From Mesobacillus boroniphilus JCM 21738 (GTDB taxonomy: Bacteria; Bacillota; Bacilli; Bacillales; Cytobacillaceae): DNA of 53,192 nt. Under the pieces are notes generated by a model. It saw only the letters and a program-made list of their open reading frames with translations, was not told where the DNA came from and searched no databases. The stretch lies in NCBI RefSeq assembly GCF_000517385.1, contig NZ_BAUW01000018.1:1-53192 (forward strand), in the 5' to 3' direction. Position 1 is the first letter of the stretch; the number at the start of each line of letters is the position of its first letter. A program made the position numbers and the translations under genes. Below are positions 8,941-18,587 of the stretch, piece after piece.

Positions 8941-10008
8941 TCAATGTATTGGCAGCTTGATGGTGAAGGTCGTCCCTTTTGAACTTGATTCCACATTTAT
9001 TTTGCCATCATGTTCCTCAATGATTTTATAGCAAATCATCAAACCCAATCCATTGCCATTCGCCTTTGTCGTAAAAAATGGCTTGCCGATCTTGTCCAAA
9101 TTCTCCGAAGGAATCCCTGTACCAGTGTCAGCAATTGCAATGGTCAGCTCGTCATCTGATTTAGAGATCGAAACCGTTATTTCACCTGGCAATTCCATCG
9201 CATCAATCGCATTCATCAGCATATTGATCAACACCTGCTTGATCTTATTTCCATCGCAAAGAAACATTCCGTCTCCCAATGTGGATTGCTTGGTAATTTC
9301 GACGCACTTCTTTGCTGCCTCAGCCATCAGCAGTGTAATTGCATGATCAACCAAATCATTCATATCAAATGACTTAAAGTCTGATATCTGTGGCTTAGCC
9401 ATAAGCATCAGCTCTTTTGATACCGCCTCCATCCGCTTTATTTCCTCTTCCATGATCGCTAAATAGTTGTGATTCAATTCTTCTCCGGCCTTCATAAGCT
9501 GGATAAATCCTTTCAGGCTCGTCAAAGGGTTCTTGATCTCGTGCGCAATACCTGCAGCAAGCTGCCCAACAACATTCAGCTTCTCATACTCAAGGATAAA
9601 ATGCTCTGCTTTGATTTTTGCAGAAATATCACTTGTAACCGAAAACAGTTCAAATGGTTCATTCGTTTCCGGATGCAGCACAACTGAGATTTGTGAGCTC
9701 ACCCAGATATACACTCCGTCTTTCCGCTTAATACGATAGGTAAGAATCGACACTTCCTCCCCATCAGGCATGGCAGTACTCAAAATCCTATTATAATCTT
9801 CGGCATGTACAAATAAAGTGTACAGTTTTCCGATTAATTCAGCTGGCTCATATCCGAGCATAACCTGAACAGATGGCGAAACATATTTAATTAGACCATC
9901 AGGAGTTCTTTTACATATAAAATCCCTGGATGGTTCTACCCAAATTTTATCATTCATCTTTTCGACTTTTTGCAGCTTTCTTTCCAAACTGGATAATAGA
10001 ATACTCAT
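8941..10008 (-). CDS. PAS-domain histidine kinase (sporulation type)
   Basis: This 355-aa soluble kinase has a PAS/PAC sensor at about residues 22-135 (RTPDGLIKYVSPSVQVMLGY, YRIKRKDGVYIWVSSQI), then HisKA with HEIKNPLTSLKGFIQLM, N box NMLMNAIDAM, G1 DTGTGIP and G2 GNGLGLMICY. The architecture matches KinA/KinE-like inputs to the sporulation phosphorelay or ResE-like stress kinases. No response regulator is adjacent. The start follows GGGAGGC. A GTAAAATTTTAC palindrome lies about 18 bp upstream. Confidence 0.85.
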   Translation of the reverse strand: MSILLSSLERKLQKVEKMNDKIWVEPSRDFICKRTPDGLIKYVSPSVQVMLGYEPAELIGKLYTLFVHAEDYNRILSTAMPDGEEVSILTYRIKRKDGVYIWVSSQISVVLHPETNEPFELFSVTSDISAKIKAEHFILEYEKLNVVGQLAAGIAHEIKNPLTSLKGFIQLMKAGEELNHNYLAIMEEEIKRMEAVSKELMLMAKPQISDFKSFDMNDLVDHAITLLMAEAAKKCVEITKQSTLGDGMFLCDGNKIKQVLINMLMNAIDAMELPGEITVSISKSDDELTIAIADTGTGIPSENLDKIGKPFFTTKANGNGLGLMICYKIIEEHDGKINVESSSKGTTFTIKLPIH

Positions 10009-10070
10009 AGACAGCCTCCCTTTCGTAAAATTTTACTGAATATTTAAATTAATTTCAAACTCTAACTGCC

Positions 10071-10097
10071 AAATAAACCACAAAAAGGGGTTTATTT
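10071..10097. other. Inverted repeat upstream of the PAS kinase
   Basis: AAATAAACC and GGTTTATTT are perfect 9-nt arms around 9 nt, about 65 bp before the kinase start. It could be an operator or a weak hairpin. The rest of 10010-10250 holds no gene that I can see. Confidence 0.4.
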
Positions 10098-10250
10098 ACA
10101 TTGGGAAATTTTTTCTGCAGCACAGGAAAAGCACTAATTTGTTAAAATCTGAATTTTCCAATATAATTAAACATAAACTTCATACTTTAAGTGTCCGTTT
10201 CATACATTGATATCAAACCGTATTAATGTTCCCCTCAAATTTTCTCTATA

Positions 10251-10259
10251 TGGTATAAT
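10251..10259 (+). promoter_or_regulatory. Extended -10 promoter of the CorC leader
   Basis: TGG-TATAAT is an extended -10 element with no good -35. It would start a leader of about 240 nt before the gene at 10508. Confidence 0.5.
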
Positions 10260-10265
10260 AAAATT

Positions 10266-10507
10266 CTAATGATAAAGCTGAGGTGGTATGATGGGGCAAT
10301 CTATCGTATCGAGAATTTAACAGCTGCAAACGCGGAAGAAACAGCATAACAGGATGTTGGCCCTGGCTGGACCAGCCGTCGGAACGGGCCGTTATAATTT
10401 CTTGATGAATTTAATCATTTAAATTGCAGCCTGCAAATCCAGGCTTAATTTTGAGTTTACTGGGAGGTGACTCCTTACCCGCATAACCGCGGGCTAAGGG
10501 AACTTAT
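10266..10507 (+). ncRNA. Structured 5' leader, possible unassigned riboregulator
   Basis: About 240 nt precede the CorC-type gene. Clear elements are a nested hairpin at 10346-10395 (ATAAC/GTTAT, GGCCC/GGGCC, GGCT/AGCC), a GCCTG/CAGGC hairpin near 10428-10443, and a final stem in which CCTTACCCGC pairs with GCGGGCTAAGG (10473-10499, one bulged base). The last stem covers the ribosome site AAGGGA, so translation could be switched. I could not match it to the M-box, manganese, ydaO or other riboswitch consensus I know. Confidence 0.45.
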
Positions 10508-11856
10508 TTGGACATATTTAACTTGGTTTGGATAGCCATTTTAATTGCTTTAACGGCATTTTTCGTCGTTTCAGAATTTGCGATTGTTAAAGTGAGGAGT
10601 TCCAGAATCGATCAATTAATAGAGGAAGGCAGCAAAAAAGCTGTGCTCGCAAAAAGAGTCATTTCCAATCTGGATGAGTACCTTTCTGCTTGCCAGCTTG
10701 GAATTACGGTAACTGCACTAGGCATTGGCTGGCTTGGAAAGCCTGCAATTGCTGATTTGCTAAAACCGTTATTCACCAGCCTGGATATTCCGGAATCCTT
10801 CGGACATGTCTTTTCAGTGGTGATTGCGTTCACGACCATCACATTCCTGCATGTAGTAGTCGGGGAATTGGCCCCTAAGACATTAGCGATTCAAAAAGCG
10901 GAATGGGTGTCGCTGAATACAGCTGGTCCGCTGATTCTTTTTTACAAGATCATGTATCCATTCATCTGGCTGTTGAACGGATCTGCCGTCTTGCTGTTGG
11001 TCTTGTTGGCCTTAAGCCTGCCTCTGAACAGGATTTGGCCCATTCTGAGGAAGAACTTCGCATTATTCTGTCTGAGAGCTTTAAAAGTGGTGAAATCAAC
11101 CAGTCAGAGTTTAAGTATGTAAATAAAATATTCGAATTTGACAACCGGATTGCGAAGGAAATCATGGTGCCCCGTACCGAAATCATTTCTTTGTCTATCG
11201 AGGATACTCTGGAGAACTTCCTCCATATTGTGAAGGAAGAGAAATTCACCCGATACCCTGTCATTGATGGAGACAAGGACCATATTGTCGGACTCGTCAA
11301 TATCAAGGAGGTCATGACGGATTTGATCCATGACCAGCGTCGCGGCAAAAAAGTGATAGATTCATATATTCGTCCAATCATCCGGGTCATCGACAGCATC
11401 CCAATCCATGACTTGCTGGTAAAAATGCAAAAGGAACGCATACACATGGCAATCTTGATGGATGAATATGGCGGAACTTCCGGGCTTGTGACAGTAGAAG
11501 ACATCCTTGAAGAAATTGTAGGCGAAATTCGCGATGAGTTCGATATGGATGAAGTTCCGATGATACGCAAAATCAAAGAAAGCCATTATATCATCGATGC
11601 CAAGCTTCTTGTCAGTGAAGTAAATGAACTTCTGGCAATTGATATCAACGATGAAGATGTCGATACAATTGGCGGTTGGATGCTTACCGAAAATTATGAA
11701 GTCAAGCAAGGAGACGTCGTCAACTTCGGATCTTACCTTTTCAAAATTACCGAAATGGAAGAGCACCACATCAAATATATCGAAGTAATGAAACAACCTG
11801 AAATCGAAAAGACAGCAGATAATTTTTTTATGAACAAGACTGAAGTAGTATCATAG
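10508..11856 (+). CDS. CNNM/CorC (hemolysin-like) transport-associated protein (frameshifted)
   Basis: The reconstructed protein is about 449 aa: an N-terminal DUF21 membrane domain (four helices, including [18 protein letters not shown]), a CBS-domain pair ([50 protein letters not shown]) and a C-terminal CorC_HlyC domain. Relatives such as B. subtilis YhdP (MpfA) act in magnesium export. One base is missing at about 10985-11020, before [17 protein letters not shown]. The start is a TTG after AAGGGA. The long leader upstream suggests RNA control, possibly by a metal. Confidence 0.88.
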
Positions 11857-11872
11857 AAAACACGCAACAAAA

Positions 11873-11902
11873 ACAGGCAGATGTTTACTCTGCCTGTTTT
11901 TT
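11873..11902 (+). terminator. Terminator of the CorC gene
   Basis: ACAGGCAGA and TCTGCCTGT form a perfect stem followed by T6; it also faces the convergent CDF gene. Confidence 0.85.
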
Positions 11903-11906
11903 GCAT

Positions 11907-12863
11907 TTACAACTTCCAATTTTGGACGTCATCTGCTTCAATGATGCCCATTACTACATCATCAACGTCTGGGTCTGTCAGTACCTTATCCCTGACTCTG
12001 AACTTAATATCATCAGCGTCAGCGAGTGTCAATCCTTTGCGTAGTTCCAGATAGCTTTCGACATGGTACTGCCTGCCTTCCTGGACAATCCTTAATGTAT
12101 TGATATCAATCACATCTGGATCAGACAGGATAAGTGTTGCAATCCTGTTTTCAACTACCTTTGGAGCCGCGACCCCAATCAATCCAACCGTGTTCTCATA
12201 ACCAATCTTCAAGGCAATGCCTATTAGCAGGATACCAATCAGCAATGTTCCAATACCATCAAGCAAATAAAATCCTGTTACATGTGCCATTACAATAGAA
12301 ACCATTGCTAATAGCGCACCAAATGTCGCAATCAAATCTTCATAGAAAACGAGTCTTGTAGGGGGTGCTGCCAGACTGACATTCTTAAACGCATTTCCAA
12401 TAATTCCAAACCCCTTTGCTTCACTTCTCGTTTCGTGAGCAATTTCCTTCATTGCTTTAATCAAAATTCCTCCATCAACAAGAACGGCGATTATCATGAT
12501 GATAACATTCAACCACATGTTACTAGATGCTTTAGGATGCTGGATCAGCTCCCATCCTTTAATGACTGTTTCATATGCCATTATCGAAATGATAATGACC
12601 GCAACCAGCACAAACAAGTTTACGACCCTGCCGAACCCGGTCGGAAACCGCTTTGTCGCTTCTTTTTCCGAAATAGCACTGCCGATAAAAACAAAAAATT
12701 GGTTCAATGCATCCGCAACCGAATGAAGCGTTGTCGCGAGCATCGTACCGCTTCCGCTAATAGCAGCAGCGACACCCTTGATTATTGCAAGGAATGTGTT
12801 CCCAATGGCAGCAATCCCGGAGGATTTATTTCCTCTTTTAAAAAATTCAATCATAGACGACAT
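11907..12863 (-). CDS. Cation diffusion facilitator family transporter
   Basis: This membrane exporter of divalent metals is about 318 aa with six membrane helices. Helix 2 carries the metal-site motif HSVADALNQ and helix 5 the paired motif YEDLIATFGA, followed by a C-terminal cytoplasmic domain (LSDPDVIDINTLRI, YHVESYLELRKG). Its sequence is of the iron/manganese-like CDF branch rather than the zinc CzcD at 22132-23077, but the metal is not certain. Start: ATG at 12863 just after GGTGGAG (2-nt spacing) or ATG at 12854; both are plausible. Confidence 0.85.
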   Translation of the reverse strand: MSSMIEFFKRGNKSSGIAAIGNTFLAIIKGVAAAISGSGTMLATTLHSVADALNQFFVFIGSAISEKEATKRFPTGFGRVVNLFVLVAVIIISIMAYETVIKGWELIQHPKASSNMWLNVIIMIIAVLVDGGILIKAMKEIAHETRSEAKGFGIIGNAFKNVSLAAPPTRLVFYEDLIATFGALLAMVSIVMAHVTGFYLLDGIGTLLIGILLIGIALKIGYENTVGLIGVAAPKVVENRIATLILSDPDVIDINTLRIVQEGRQYHVESYLELRKGLTLADADDIKFRVRDKVLTDPDVDDVVMGIIEADDVQNWKL

Positions 12864-12983
12864 TTCTCCACCCGCTTTACTATTTTCTTTAATCTGTATA
12901 TGTGCTTTCATTTTTCACATTTTGGTCTACTCTAAACATCTATTTGGATAAGCTGGAGTTTTAAAATATGGGAAATGCTAAAG

Positions 12984-13016
12984 AACCCATCAGGAATACG
13001 TCCTGATGGGTTTTTT
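12984..13016. terminator. Terminator after the radical-SAM gene
   Basis: AACCCATCAGGA and TCCTGATGGGTT form a perfect 12-bp stem with a 5-nt loop. The longer T-run is on the plus strand, so it probably works both ways. Confidence 0.75.
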
Positions 13017-13023
13017 CTAAAAT

Positions 13024-14819
13024 TCATGTCCTGCTTTTTGAGGCTTCTCCAACTCTTTTATTGTAGGCATTCCATTTCTGTTTTACGTTGATCAAGATAT
13101 CCTCAACCAACAGCTCGATTCCGATTGCAGTCAGCGAGAAGACATTAGCATAATGCTTCTTCACTTCCCATTTCAATTCATGCTTCCCACAAATACTGTA
13201 TTTGTTCACTTCTTCCATTTCCTTACTGAGCAGAGCCAGTTGCTGGTTTTTTTCCTGTTCAGGAAAAGCAACGATTTCATCGATTTTTTCTATATATTCA
13301 AGTGACCTGGTGATTTTCTCATTCACCTCATCATGTGTCTTCTTGTCCACAAGATCATACTTCAGTTTAAAAGTATTCAGGTTCCTGGCAGATTCATAGG
13401 TTGATTTAACGATTTCATCCCTGGTCATATAATCTGTTTCAAAGCTAAGCATGTATTTCCATGATGGTTGGGTGATTGCTTTTCTATGATCTTCAATTGT
13501 ATGGCAAAATTTCTTATAGCCATATTTTTCTGGGTCTTCAAATGCCGGGCTAGCCGGATCCAGGAACGGTGCAAGCGGGGCGACAAAATATGATAGTCGT
13601 TTATCCCCACCGCACGCATTATGAATCTTCTCACAAAAATCGACATTATCAAGTGCGCTTTGATAATCCTGATGCGGTATGCCCACCATGAAGAAAATAT
13701 CAATCTTCTTGCAGCTATGCTTCAATGCAGATTGCAGCGTTTCAATCACTTTTGCATTCGTGCAGTTGAATTTGCCGTTATACCGGCGAATATTCTCATC
13801 ATGTGTTTCCAAGGTCAATTCAACGCTGTATTTCGGTACAACCTTCTCGATTTTCGCAAAAAACTCTTCGTTTGCATACTGAAATAATTCAAATACCAAC
13901 TCATTCTTAAGATTGATCTTGCTGAGTCTCTCGAAAAATTCATCTACATAATCCTTACCCGCCTGGCGTATATCATGAAGAATGAAAATTGGTGCCCTGC
14001 TGAAGCGCTGGATGAAAAGAATGTCTTCAACTAGTTTCGCAGGCGAGCGTTTAGCCAGGACTTTACGGTTGCAGTTATCCTTGTAAGATTGTTTCGAACC
14101 GCCGCATATCAAGCATCCCTGTGTACATCCCTTTGCCGTGAGAATTGCCGTATTCGGATATTGAAGCCAGCCGTTGTATGGCAGTGGATCCAGGAAATTT
14201 TTATATTTGAAGACCGACTTGATTGTATATCGGTAGCCGGGGATATCAAATTCATCCAGGCTGTCAGGAACATGGCTTAACGGGTTGTAGACTGGAGTGT
14301 CCCCGTCCTTCCAAGTAAGGTTTGGAATCCCGCCCAGATGATGGGTTCCATTTTTCAAATGGTTAATCAAAAGGAGCATCAATTTTTCAGTTGAATCGCC
14401 CCGCATGACAAAGTCAATAAATGGATATTCAATTAACTCTTTATGGTAATAAGTTGCTGATAAACCGCCAAAAACCATAGGAGTTTCAGGATGAAGTTTT
14501 TTCACAATTTTGGCCAGTTCAATACTTCCATGAGCGTGTGGCAGCCAGTGAAGGTCAATACCAAAAGCCCGTGTCTTGATCTTTTTCAATTTCTTTTCAA
14601 CATCAAAATTTTCATCCATCAGCATTCGATTCGCGATGTTAATGATTTTAACGCGCAGACCCTGGCGTTCTAAATATTCCGCAATGCTCGTCAGGCCAAT
14701 AGGATACATTTCGAATACTGGAGAAGATGGAACGACGTCACTGATTGGGCCAGCTAAAAGTGCACTTTCCGGAAATCGTAAACACTTGGCGCATGGAGAA
14801 GAACTAAATCGTATCTCAA
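13024..14819 (-). CDS. B12-binding/radical SAM protein (frameshifted)
   Basis: This cytoplasmic protein of about 598 aa has an N-terminal B12-binding-like Rossmann region (VPSSPVFEMYPIGLTSIAEY, FGGLSATYYHKELI) and a radical SAM core with the cluster motif C-x3-C-x2-C (CTQGCLICGG) near residue 240. The reaction is unknown; relatives are annotated only as B12/radical-SAM proteins. One base is missing near 14776 (GGAAAGTG for GGAAAAGTG); restoring it joins the true N-terminus LRYDLVLLHAPSVYDFRK, from a TTG start at 14819 behind GAGGTGA, to the rest. It stands alone with its own terminator. Confidence 0.85.
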
Positions 14820-14900
14820 AATACTCACCTCGAAGTAAAAATATACTCTATTAATCTGCCTAATAAAATCAATGTATGATTACACCTTAATGATAACTCC

Positions 14901-15009
14901 ATGAAACTTCGTCTTAGTCCCCCAAAGTGCAATTTTTTGTGAACACCTGAACAAGTTCAGTCCTGAAGAGCGCCAGACCCTGATGAATAAAGGGATTGCG
15001 AGTTTATGA
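14901..15009 (+). CDS. Possible small CxxC protein (frameshifted, weak)
   Basis: If one T of the T6 run at 14932-14937 is dropped, a 35-aa frame appears: MKLRLSPPKCNFCEHLNKF, then SPEERQTLMNKGIASL and a stop. The CNFC pair and charged tail look protein-like, but there is no ribosome site and I cannot place it in a family. It may be a remnant or chance. I see nothing else in 14820-15040. Confidence 0.22.
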
Positions 15010-15041
15010 AAGTTTTGTGGATAGCTTCAATATTTAGGTAT

Positions 15042-15069
15042 AAAAAAGAGACTGCTATATCGCAATCTC
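15042..15069 (-). terminator. Terminator of the coiled-coil gene
   Basis: On the minus strand GAGATTGC and GCAGTCTC (one G-U pair) are followed by T6. Confidence 0.7.
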
Positions 15070-15077
15070 CTAATAAA

Positions 15078-15431
15078 CTATTTTTCCTGCTGGACCATCA
15101 GGATTTCTTCCTCAACCCTCCCCAGTTTTAGCAAATGTGAATCCAGGCGTTTGTGAATTGTGCTGAATTCCATATTATTTTTCATTTCTGCCTTGCTTAG
15201 TATTTCTTTTAACATGTTTTCGATTTTCGTGCTTTGTGCTTCTTCCATTCTTTCAAGTGCGTCTTTAATATCTGTAATATCGATCTGGTTTGATGTTACG
15301 CGATGTTCAATACTATCGACTTTCTCGAGACGGTCGAGTCTTTTTTCTATGTGTTCGGTTCTTTTATTCAATGATTCAATTGAACTCTCAATACCTTTTA
15401 AGAGATTAATGATTTCAGATAACCCTTCCAT
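15078..15431 (-). CDS. Coiled-coil hypothetical protein, 117 aa
   Basis: This soluble, strongly charged protein is almost entirely heptad-patterned (SIESLNKRTEHIEKRLDRLE, DIKDALERMEEAQSTKIENM). It has no signal peptide or membrane helix. Proteins of this type in Bacillaceae have no established function. The start is the ATG at 15431, 9 nt after AGGGGAG. It is monocistronic with its own terminator. Confidence 0.65.
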   Translation of the reverse strand: MEGLSEIINLLKGIESSIESLNKRTEHIEKRLDRLEKVDSIEHRVTSNQIDITDIKDALERMEEAQSTKIENMLKEILSKAEMKNNMEFSTIHKRLDSHLLKLGRVEEEILMVQQEK

Positions 15432-15548
15432 ATTGCATGGCTCCCCTTTATTTGGCTTAAGGTTATTTTATCATCATTAACCACATCGATATGTTACAAA
15501 ACTGGTAACAAAAAGGTTGTTTGTTTGCATTTTTGCCACATTTCATCG

Positions 15549-17018
15549 TTACTTCAGCTCTAGGTCCCTTAACGCTTTTTCAGCGCTTCTTCTGGACATA
15601 TTTATGGAGTTCCAGCTTTCTTCTGAATACTGAAGATCTTGCTTTCTTTGCAGCAATAAGTCTGAAAGACCTGGGTGGTCCGGATTAATTTCATAAAGCT
15701 CCACAAGGCCCTTCACTCCTTCATAAGACAACGAATTCAGATAGTAAATATCTATTTTTCCGATTTCAGAGTAACGCTCTAAATTGCGTTCGACAACAAA
15801 TCGATCAAGCTGGATTGTGTTTACCAAAGTATAGAAGATAATTGCTGATAAAATGTAGAAGCGTACAAGCGATAGCCTATCCATCCATATCCTTATCAAT
15901 GAATAGGATAAAATCAATAGCAGGAAAATCATGAAAGAATGGGCCAGCACCCTGGCAAAGGTAAATCCGTATGCCTCTTCATACATGAACAGACGTATAA
16001 AAGCTGAATATAGCATGACTGCGCTGAAGAAAACGAGTAGTGAGAGGAGGCCCCGAATAACCAGCGTCAAAAATTTAGCACTTTTTTCAACATAGGTAAC
16101 AATTGTTGAGATGATTAGTAAATTCAGCAAAGTGACAAAAAGCAGTTCAAAGAATCCTCTGCGTGCAAATTCAGCATACGTATATCCTTCTTTCAATGAT
16201 TCACTGAAAAAGTATTGGAACTGGACAACCACGAATAGCAGGTAAACGATATTTAATAAAATCAGCACTGTCAGACTGATCACGCTATCCCACGCCATCT
16301 TTTCATTTTGCGCCTGCGGTTCAGGAGGCAGTGGCTGTTTGGTTCTAAGCACCTGCAATAATCCAAAGATCACCAAGGTATAAATGGTGATTGCGATTGT
16401 TCGCAAGACCTCTTCTTCGATCTTTAAACCCAATAGCCATCTCGGAATAGTTCCCAGCAGGTTTCCAAACTGCTGGTCAGCAGAAACAAGCAGGTTGACG
16501 ATGACAAACAAAAGCGGGAATGAAATAGCCACGCCAATCAACACTTTTCGAATCTTTGCACTCTTTCTTTCTTCAAGTCCCCTGACAGCTAATTTTGGAG
16601 CATACATAATGAACCTGAGCACATAGGCAATCGCAGCTCCTACTGTTAAAAAGACCTTTTGGACGAATGGCCATCTGTGCCATTGATTCTGTATCGGGTA
16701 GGTGACAAGCACAACTTGTATGAGAACCATCACCGGTATCACCAGGATGTTCAGCAAATATAAAATCATATTCGAATTCAGGAAAAAGCAGAGTGAAAGC
16801 AGCCAAATTGAAGCAATCAACAGAAGTCCCAGCTTTTTATTCGTAAAGGAGAATGAACGGTACCTCCAGAAAAACACTCCATAAAAGCAAGTGATAAAAA
16901 TAGGATAAGACAATCCTATTATGCCATTCAAGAATGACCTTTCTGCCAAAATGCCTAAAGCAATACAGACCAGGAAAAATATCCAGTCTCCTTTTTTCAG
17001 TTTAAATTCCATTTTCAC
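15549..17018 (-). CDS. DUF4173 polytopic membrane protein
   Basis: This 489-aa protein has about 12 hydrophobic segments and a soluble C-terminal tail of about 90 residues (RFVVERNLERYSEIGKIDIY, SLSYEGVKGLVELYEINPDH). That tail, with its conserved asparagine/arginine-rich strand, is the hallmark of DUF4173; the function is unknown. I use the GTG at 17018 after GGAGG; an ATG lies two codons on. It is the third gene of a PadR-DUF1700-DUF4173 set on one strand. A perfect operator-like palindrome sits 12 bp upstream. Confidence 0.8.
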   Translation of the reverse strand: MKMEFKLKKGDWIFFLVCIALGILAERSFLNGIIGLSYPIFITCFYGVFFWRYRSFSFTNKKLGLLLIASIWLLSLCFFLNSNMILYLLNILVIPVMVLIQVVLVTYPIQNQWHRWPFVQKVFLTVGAAIAYVLRFIMYAPKLAVRGLEERKSAKIRKVLIGVAISFPLLFVIVNLLVSADQQFGNLLGTIPRWLLGLKIEEEVLRTIAITIYTLVIFGLLQVLRTKQPLPPEPQAQNEKMAWDSVISLTVLILLNIVYLLFVVVQFQYFFSESLKEGYTYAEFARRGFFELLFVTLLNLLIISTIVTYVEKSAKFLTLVIRGLLSLLVFFSAVMLYSAFIRLFMYEEAYGFTFARVLAHSFMIFLLLILSYSLIRIWMDRLSLVRFYILSAIIFYTLVNTIQLDRFVVERNLERYSEIGKIDIYYLNSLSYEGVKGLVELYEINPDHPGLSDLLLQRKQDLQYSEESWNSINMSRRSAEKALRDLELK

Positions 17019-17029
17019 TCTCTCCCTCC

Positions 17030-17046
17030 ACCTAGAATAACTAGGT
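17030..17046. promoter_or_regulatory. Palindromic operator, PadR-type candidate
   Basis: ACCTAG-AATAA-CTAGGT is a perfect 6-5-6 palindrome between DUF1700 and DUF4173, overlapping AGGTATATA (17043-17051). It closely matches the site at 18094-18110 in front of padR. Confidence 0.55.
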
Positions 17047-17074
17047 ATATAGTTTAAAAAAACACTTTGTTATT

Positions 17075-17755
17075 CTATATACATAGAATATCTATGTAAT
17101 AGACCAAAAAAATTAGATGGAAGCCTTTTTTCCCCCATCTATATCCAATCCAGCAAATCGGATACAATAGCGCTGTAAAAAGAATACAAATAATAATGAA
17201 GATCGGGCTCAGCAGCGGCTGAAACCAATCATGCGGTATCAGCTTGAACAAAGTCAGGTTCATCAGAATGATGTTCGGCAATATGGACAGGATAAAAGTC
17301 TTTTTCATCAACCTTCTCCCTTTGTGGCCAAAGCCTTTTCCTATCTCATATCCAAGCAATGCCCAAAAGAAAAGGTAAAGCAAAATGATCACAGCAGGGA
17401 TCGATGTGAGGCTTTTCCATGCCAGGTCAATGAAAGGGAAATCAAAAAGATTATGTACCAGAGTCAGTATTGTGCCTCCAGCGAAGAAAACCAAATTAGC
17501 CAATATGAAAACCCATTGAGTTTTCATTGGTGTCGTTGATAATTCTTCACGCCAGCTATCTGCAATTTCTTCTGGAGACCCCAATCTTGCATAAAGATCA
17601 GTGCTAATATCCGACTCATCTCTTTCACTGCCATTGAACTCTTCAAGCATTTCTGTGATATGGCTGTCGTATTCAGCCAAAATCTGCTCTTTGTCTGGAT
17701 GCTTCCCTAAATGCCTGCCAAGCTCGGTGAGGAAGTCAGTCTTTAACTGGATCAT
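17075..17755 (-). CDS. HAAS/DUF1700 membrane protein
   Basis: This 226-aa protein has a cytoplasmic helical N-terminus ([35 protein letters not shown]) typical of the HAAS signalling domain that accompanies PadR regulators, then four to five membrane helices. It overlaps the 3' end of padR by 20 bp, which implies coupled translation. In this type of module the membrane protein is thought to work with the regulator; the signal is unknown. Confidence 0.82.
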   Translation of the reverse strand: MIQLKTDFLTELGRHLGKHPDKEQILAEYDSHITEMLEEFNGSERDESDISTDLYARLGSPEEIADSWREELSTTPMKTQWVFILANLVFFAGGTILTLVHNLFDFPFIDLAWKSLTSIPAVIILLYLFFWALLGYEIGKGFGHKGRRLMKKTFILSILPNIILMNLTLFKLIPHDWFQPLLSPIFIIICILFTALLYPICWIGYRWGKKGFHLIFLVYYIDILCI

Positions 17756-18083
17756 TTTTCGGTCTCCTGATCACTTTGTTCATAACATTGACGAATTGCT
17801 GCCACTCTTCTGTCTTCTCTATGAGGACTTCTCTTCCTTCTTCAGTGATCCGATAATATTTCCTGGCCGGTCCTTTTTCCTGCTCCTGCCAATAAAATTC
17901 AATGTAATCCTGCTTTTCAAGTTTATGCAGTGCTGGATACAAGGTTCCTTCTTTGACCTGAAGACTATGGTCACTGCGCTTATCCAGTTCTTTCACAAGT
18001 TCGTAACCATACATATCCCGTTCATTCAACAGCTGGAGCAGCACAAGAGATGTGCTGCCTTTTAAAAGTTCCCGATTAAACAT
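17736..18083 (-). CDS. PadR-family transcriptional regulator
   Basis: This 115-aa protein has the PadR winged helix: [50 protein letters not shown] and the wing [15 protein letters not shown]. It is a short subfamily-2 PadR with one dimerisation helix at the C-terminus. It heads a padR-DUF1700-DUF4173 cluster, and two matching palindromic sites (18094-18110 and 17030-17046) flank the cluster genes, so autoregulation and control of DUF4173 are likely. Confidence 0.9.
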   Translation of the reverse strand: MFNRELLKGSTSLVLLQLLNERDMYGYELVKELDKRSDHSLQVKEGTLYPALHKLEKQDYIEFYWQEQEKGPARKYYRITEEGREVLIEKTEEWQQFVNVMNKVIRRPKNDPVKD

Positions 18084-18093
18084 CCTATCACCT

Positions 18094-18110
18094 ACCTAGT
18101 ATTAAGAGGT
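18094..18110. promoter_or_regulatory. PadR operator candidate upstream of padR
   Basis: ACCTAG-TATTA-AGAGGT has the same 6-5-6 layout as the site at 17030 with two arm mismatches, and continues into AGGTATATAT. It sits 11 bp before the padR start, where binding would block transcription. Confidence 0.5.
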
Positions 18111-18159
18111 ATATATTCGCATCATAATACAATCTGGGTAATTTTGCAAACAGAAAATC

Positions 18160-18196
18160 AAAAAGCAGACCGCAATCATTTACGAATCTGCTTTTT
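18160..18196. terminator. Terminator after gdx
   Basis: AAAAAGCAGA and TCTGCTTTTT form a perfect 10-bp stem around a 17-nt loop, with T-runs on both strands. Confidence 0.7.
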
Positions 18197-18204
18197 AAAT
18201 ATGA

Positions 18205-18528
18205 CTAATTGCTTCCGGATGTTGCCTTCAGTCCAATGATGCCGACCAAAATAAATGCTACGAACATCAGCCTTAAAAGATTGCGCGGTTCTCCAAACAG
18301 GACAATCCCGAGAATGACTGCGCCTGCAGCTCCGATTCCTGTCCAGATTGCATATGCCGTACCAATCGGCAGAGTTTTAACCGCCATAGACAAAAAATAA
18401 AAGCTGATTGCCATCCCTACCAGCGTAATCAACGAAGGTACAGCTTTAGTGAATCCTTCTGTATACTTCAGGCCTATGGCCCACACGACTTCAAATATAC
18501 CTGCAATAACTAAATAAATCCATGCCAT
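18205..18528 (-). CDS. gdx: Guanidinium exporter, SMR family
   Basis: This 107-aa small multidrug resistance protein has four helices and acts as a dual-topology dimer in the membrane. The essential Glu lies in helix 1 (MAWIYLVIAGIFEVVWAIGL), with the family motif TGIGAAGAVILGIVLFGE in helix 3. The sequence is of the Gdx/SugE branch, which exchanges guanidinium for protons. A guanidine-I riboswitch in its leader supports this. The start is preceded by AAAGGAG. Confidence 0.93.
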   Translation of the reverse strand: MAWIYLVIAGIFEVVWAIGLKYTEGFTKAVPSLITLVGMAISFYFLSMAVKTLPIGTAYAIWTGIGAAGAVILGIVLFGEPRNLLRLMFVAFILVGIIGLKATSGSN

Positions 18529-18587
18529 GTTTCTGGACTCCTTTCATGATAAAAAGCGCAGGCCCTGCATGCTGGAGCAGGACTAAA

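Noticed and set aside
10266-10507. M-box or manganese (yybP-ykoY) riboswitch before the CorC gene
   Set aside because: The conserved core blocks of these classes are not found, so I list it as unassigned.
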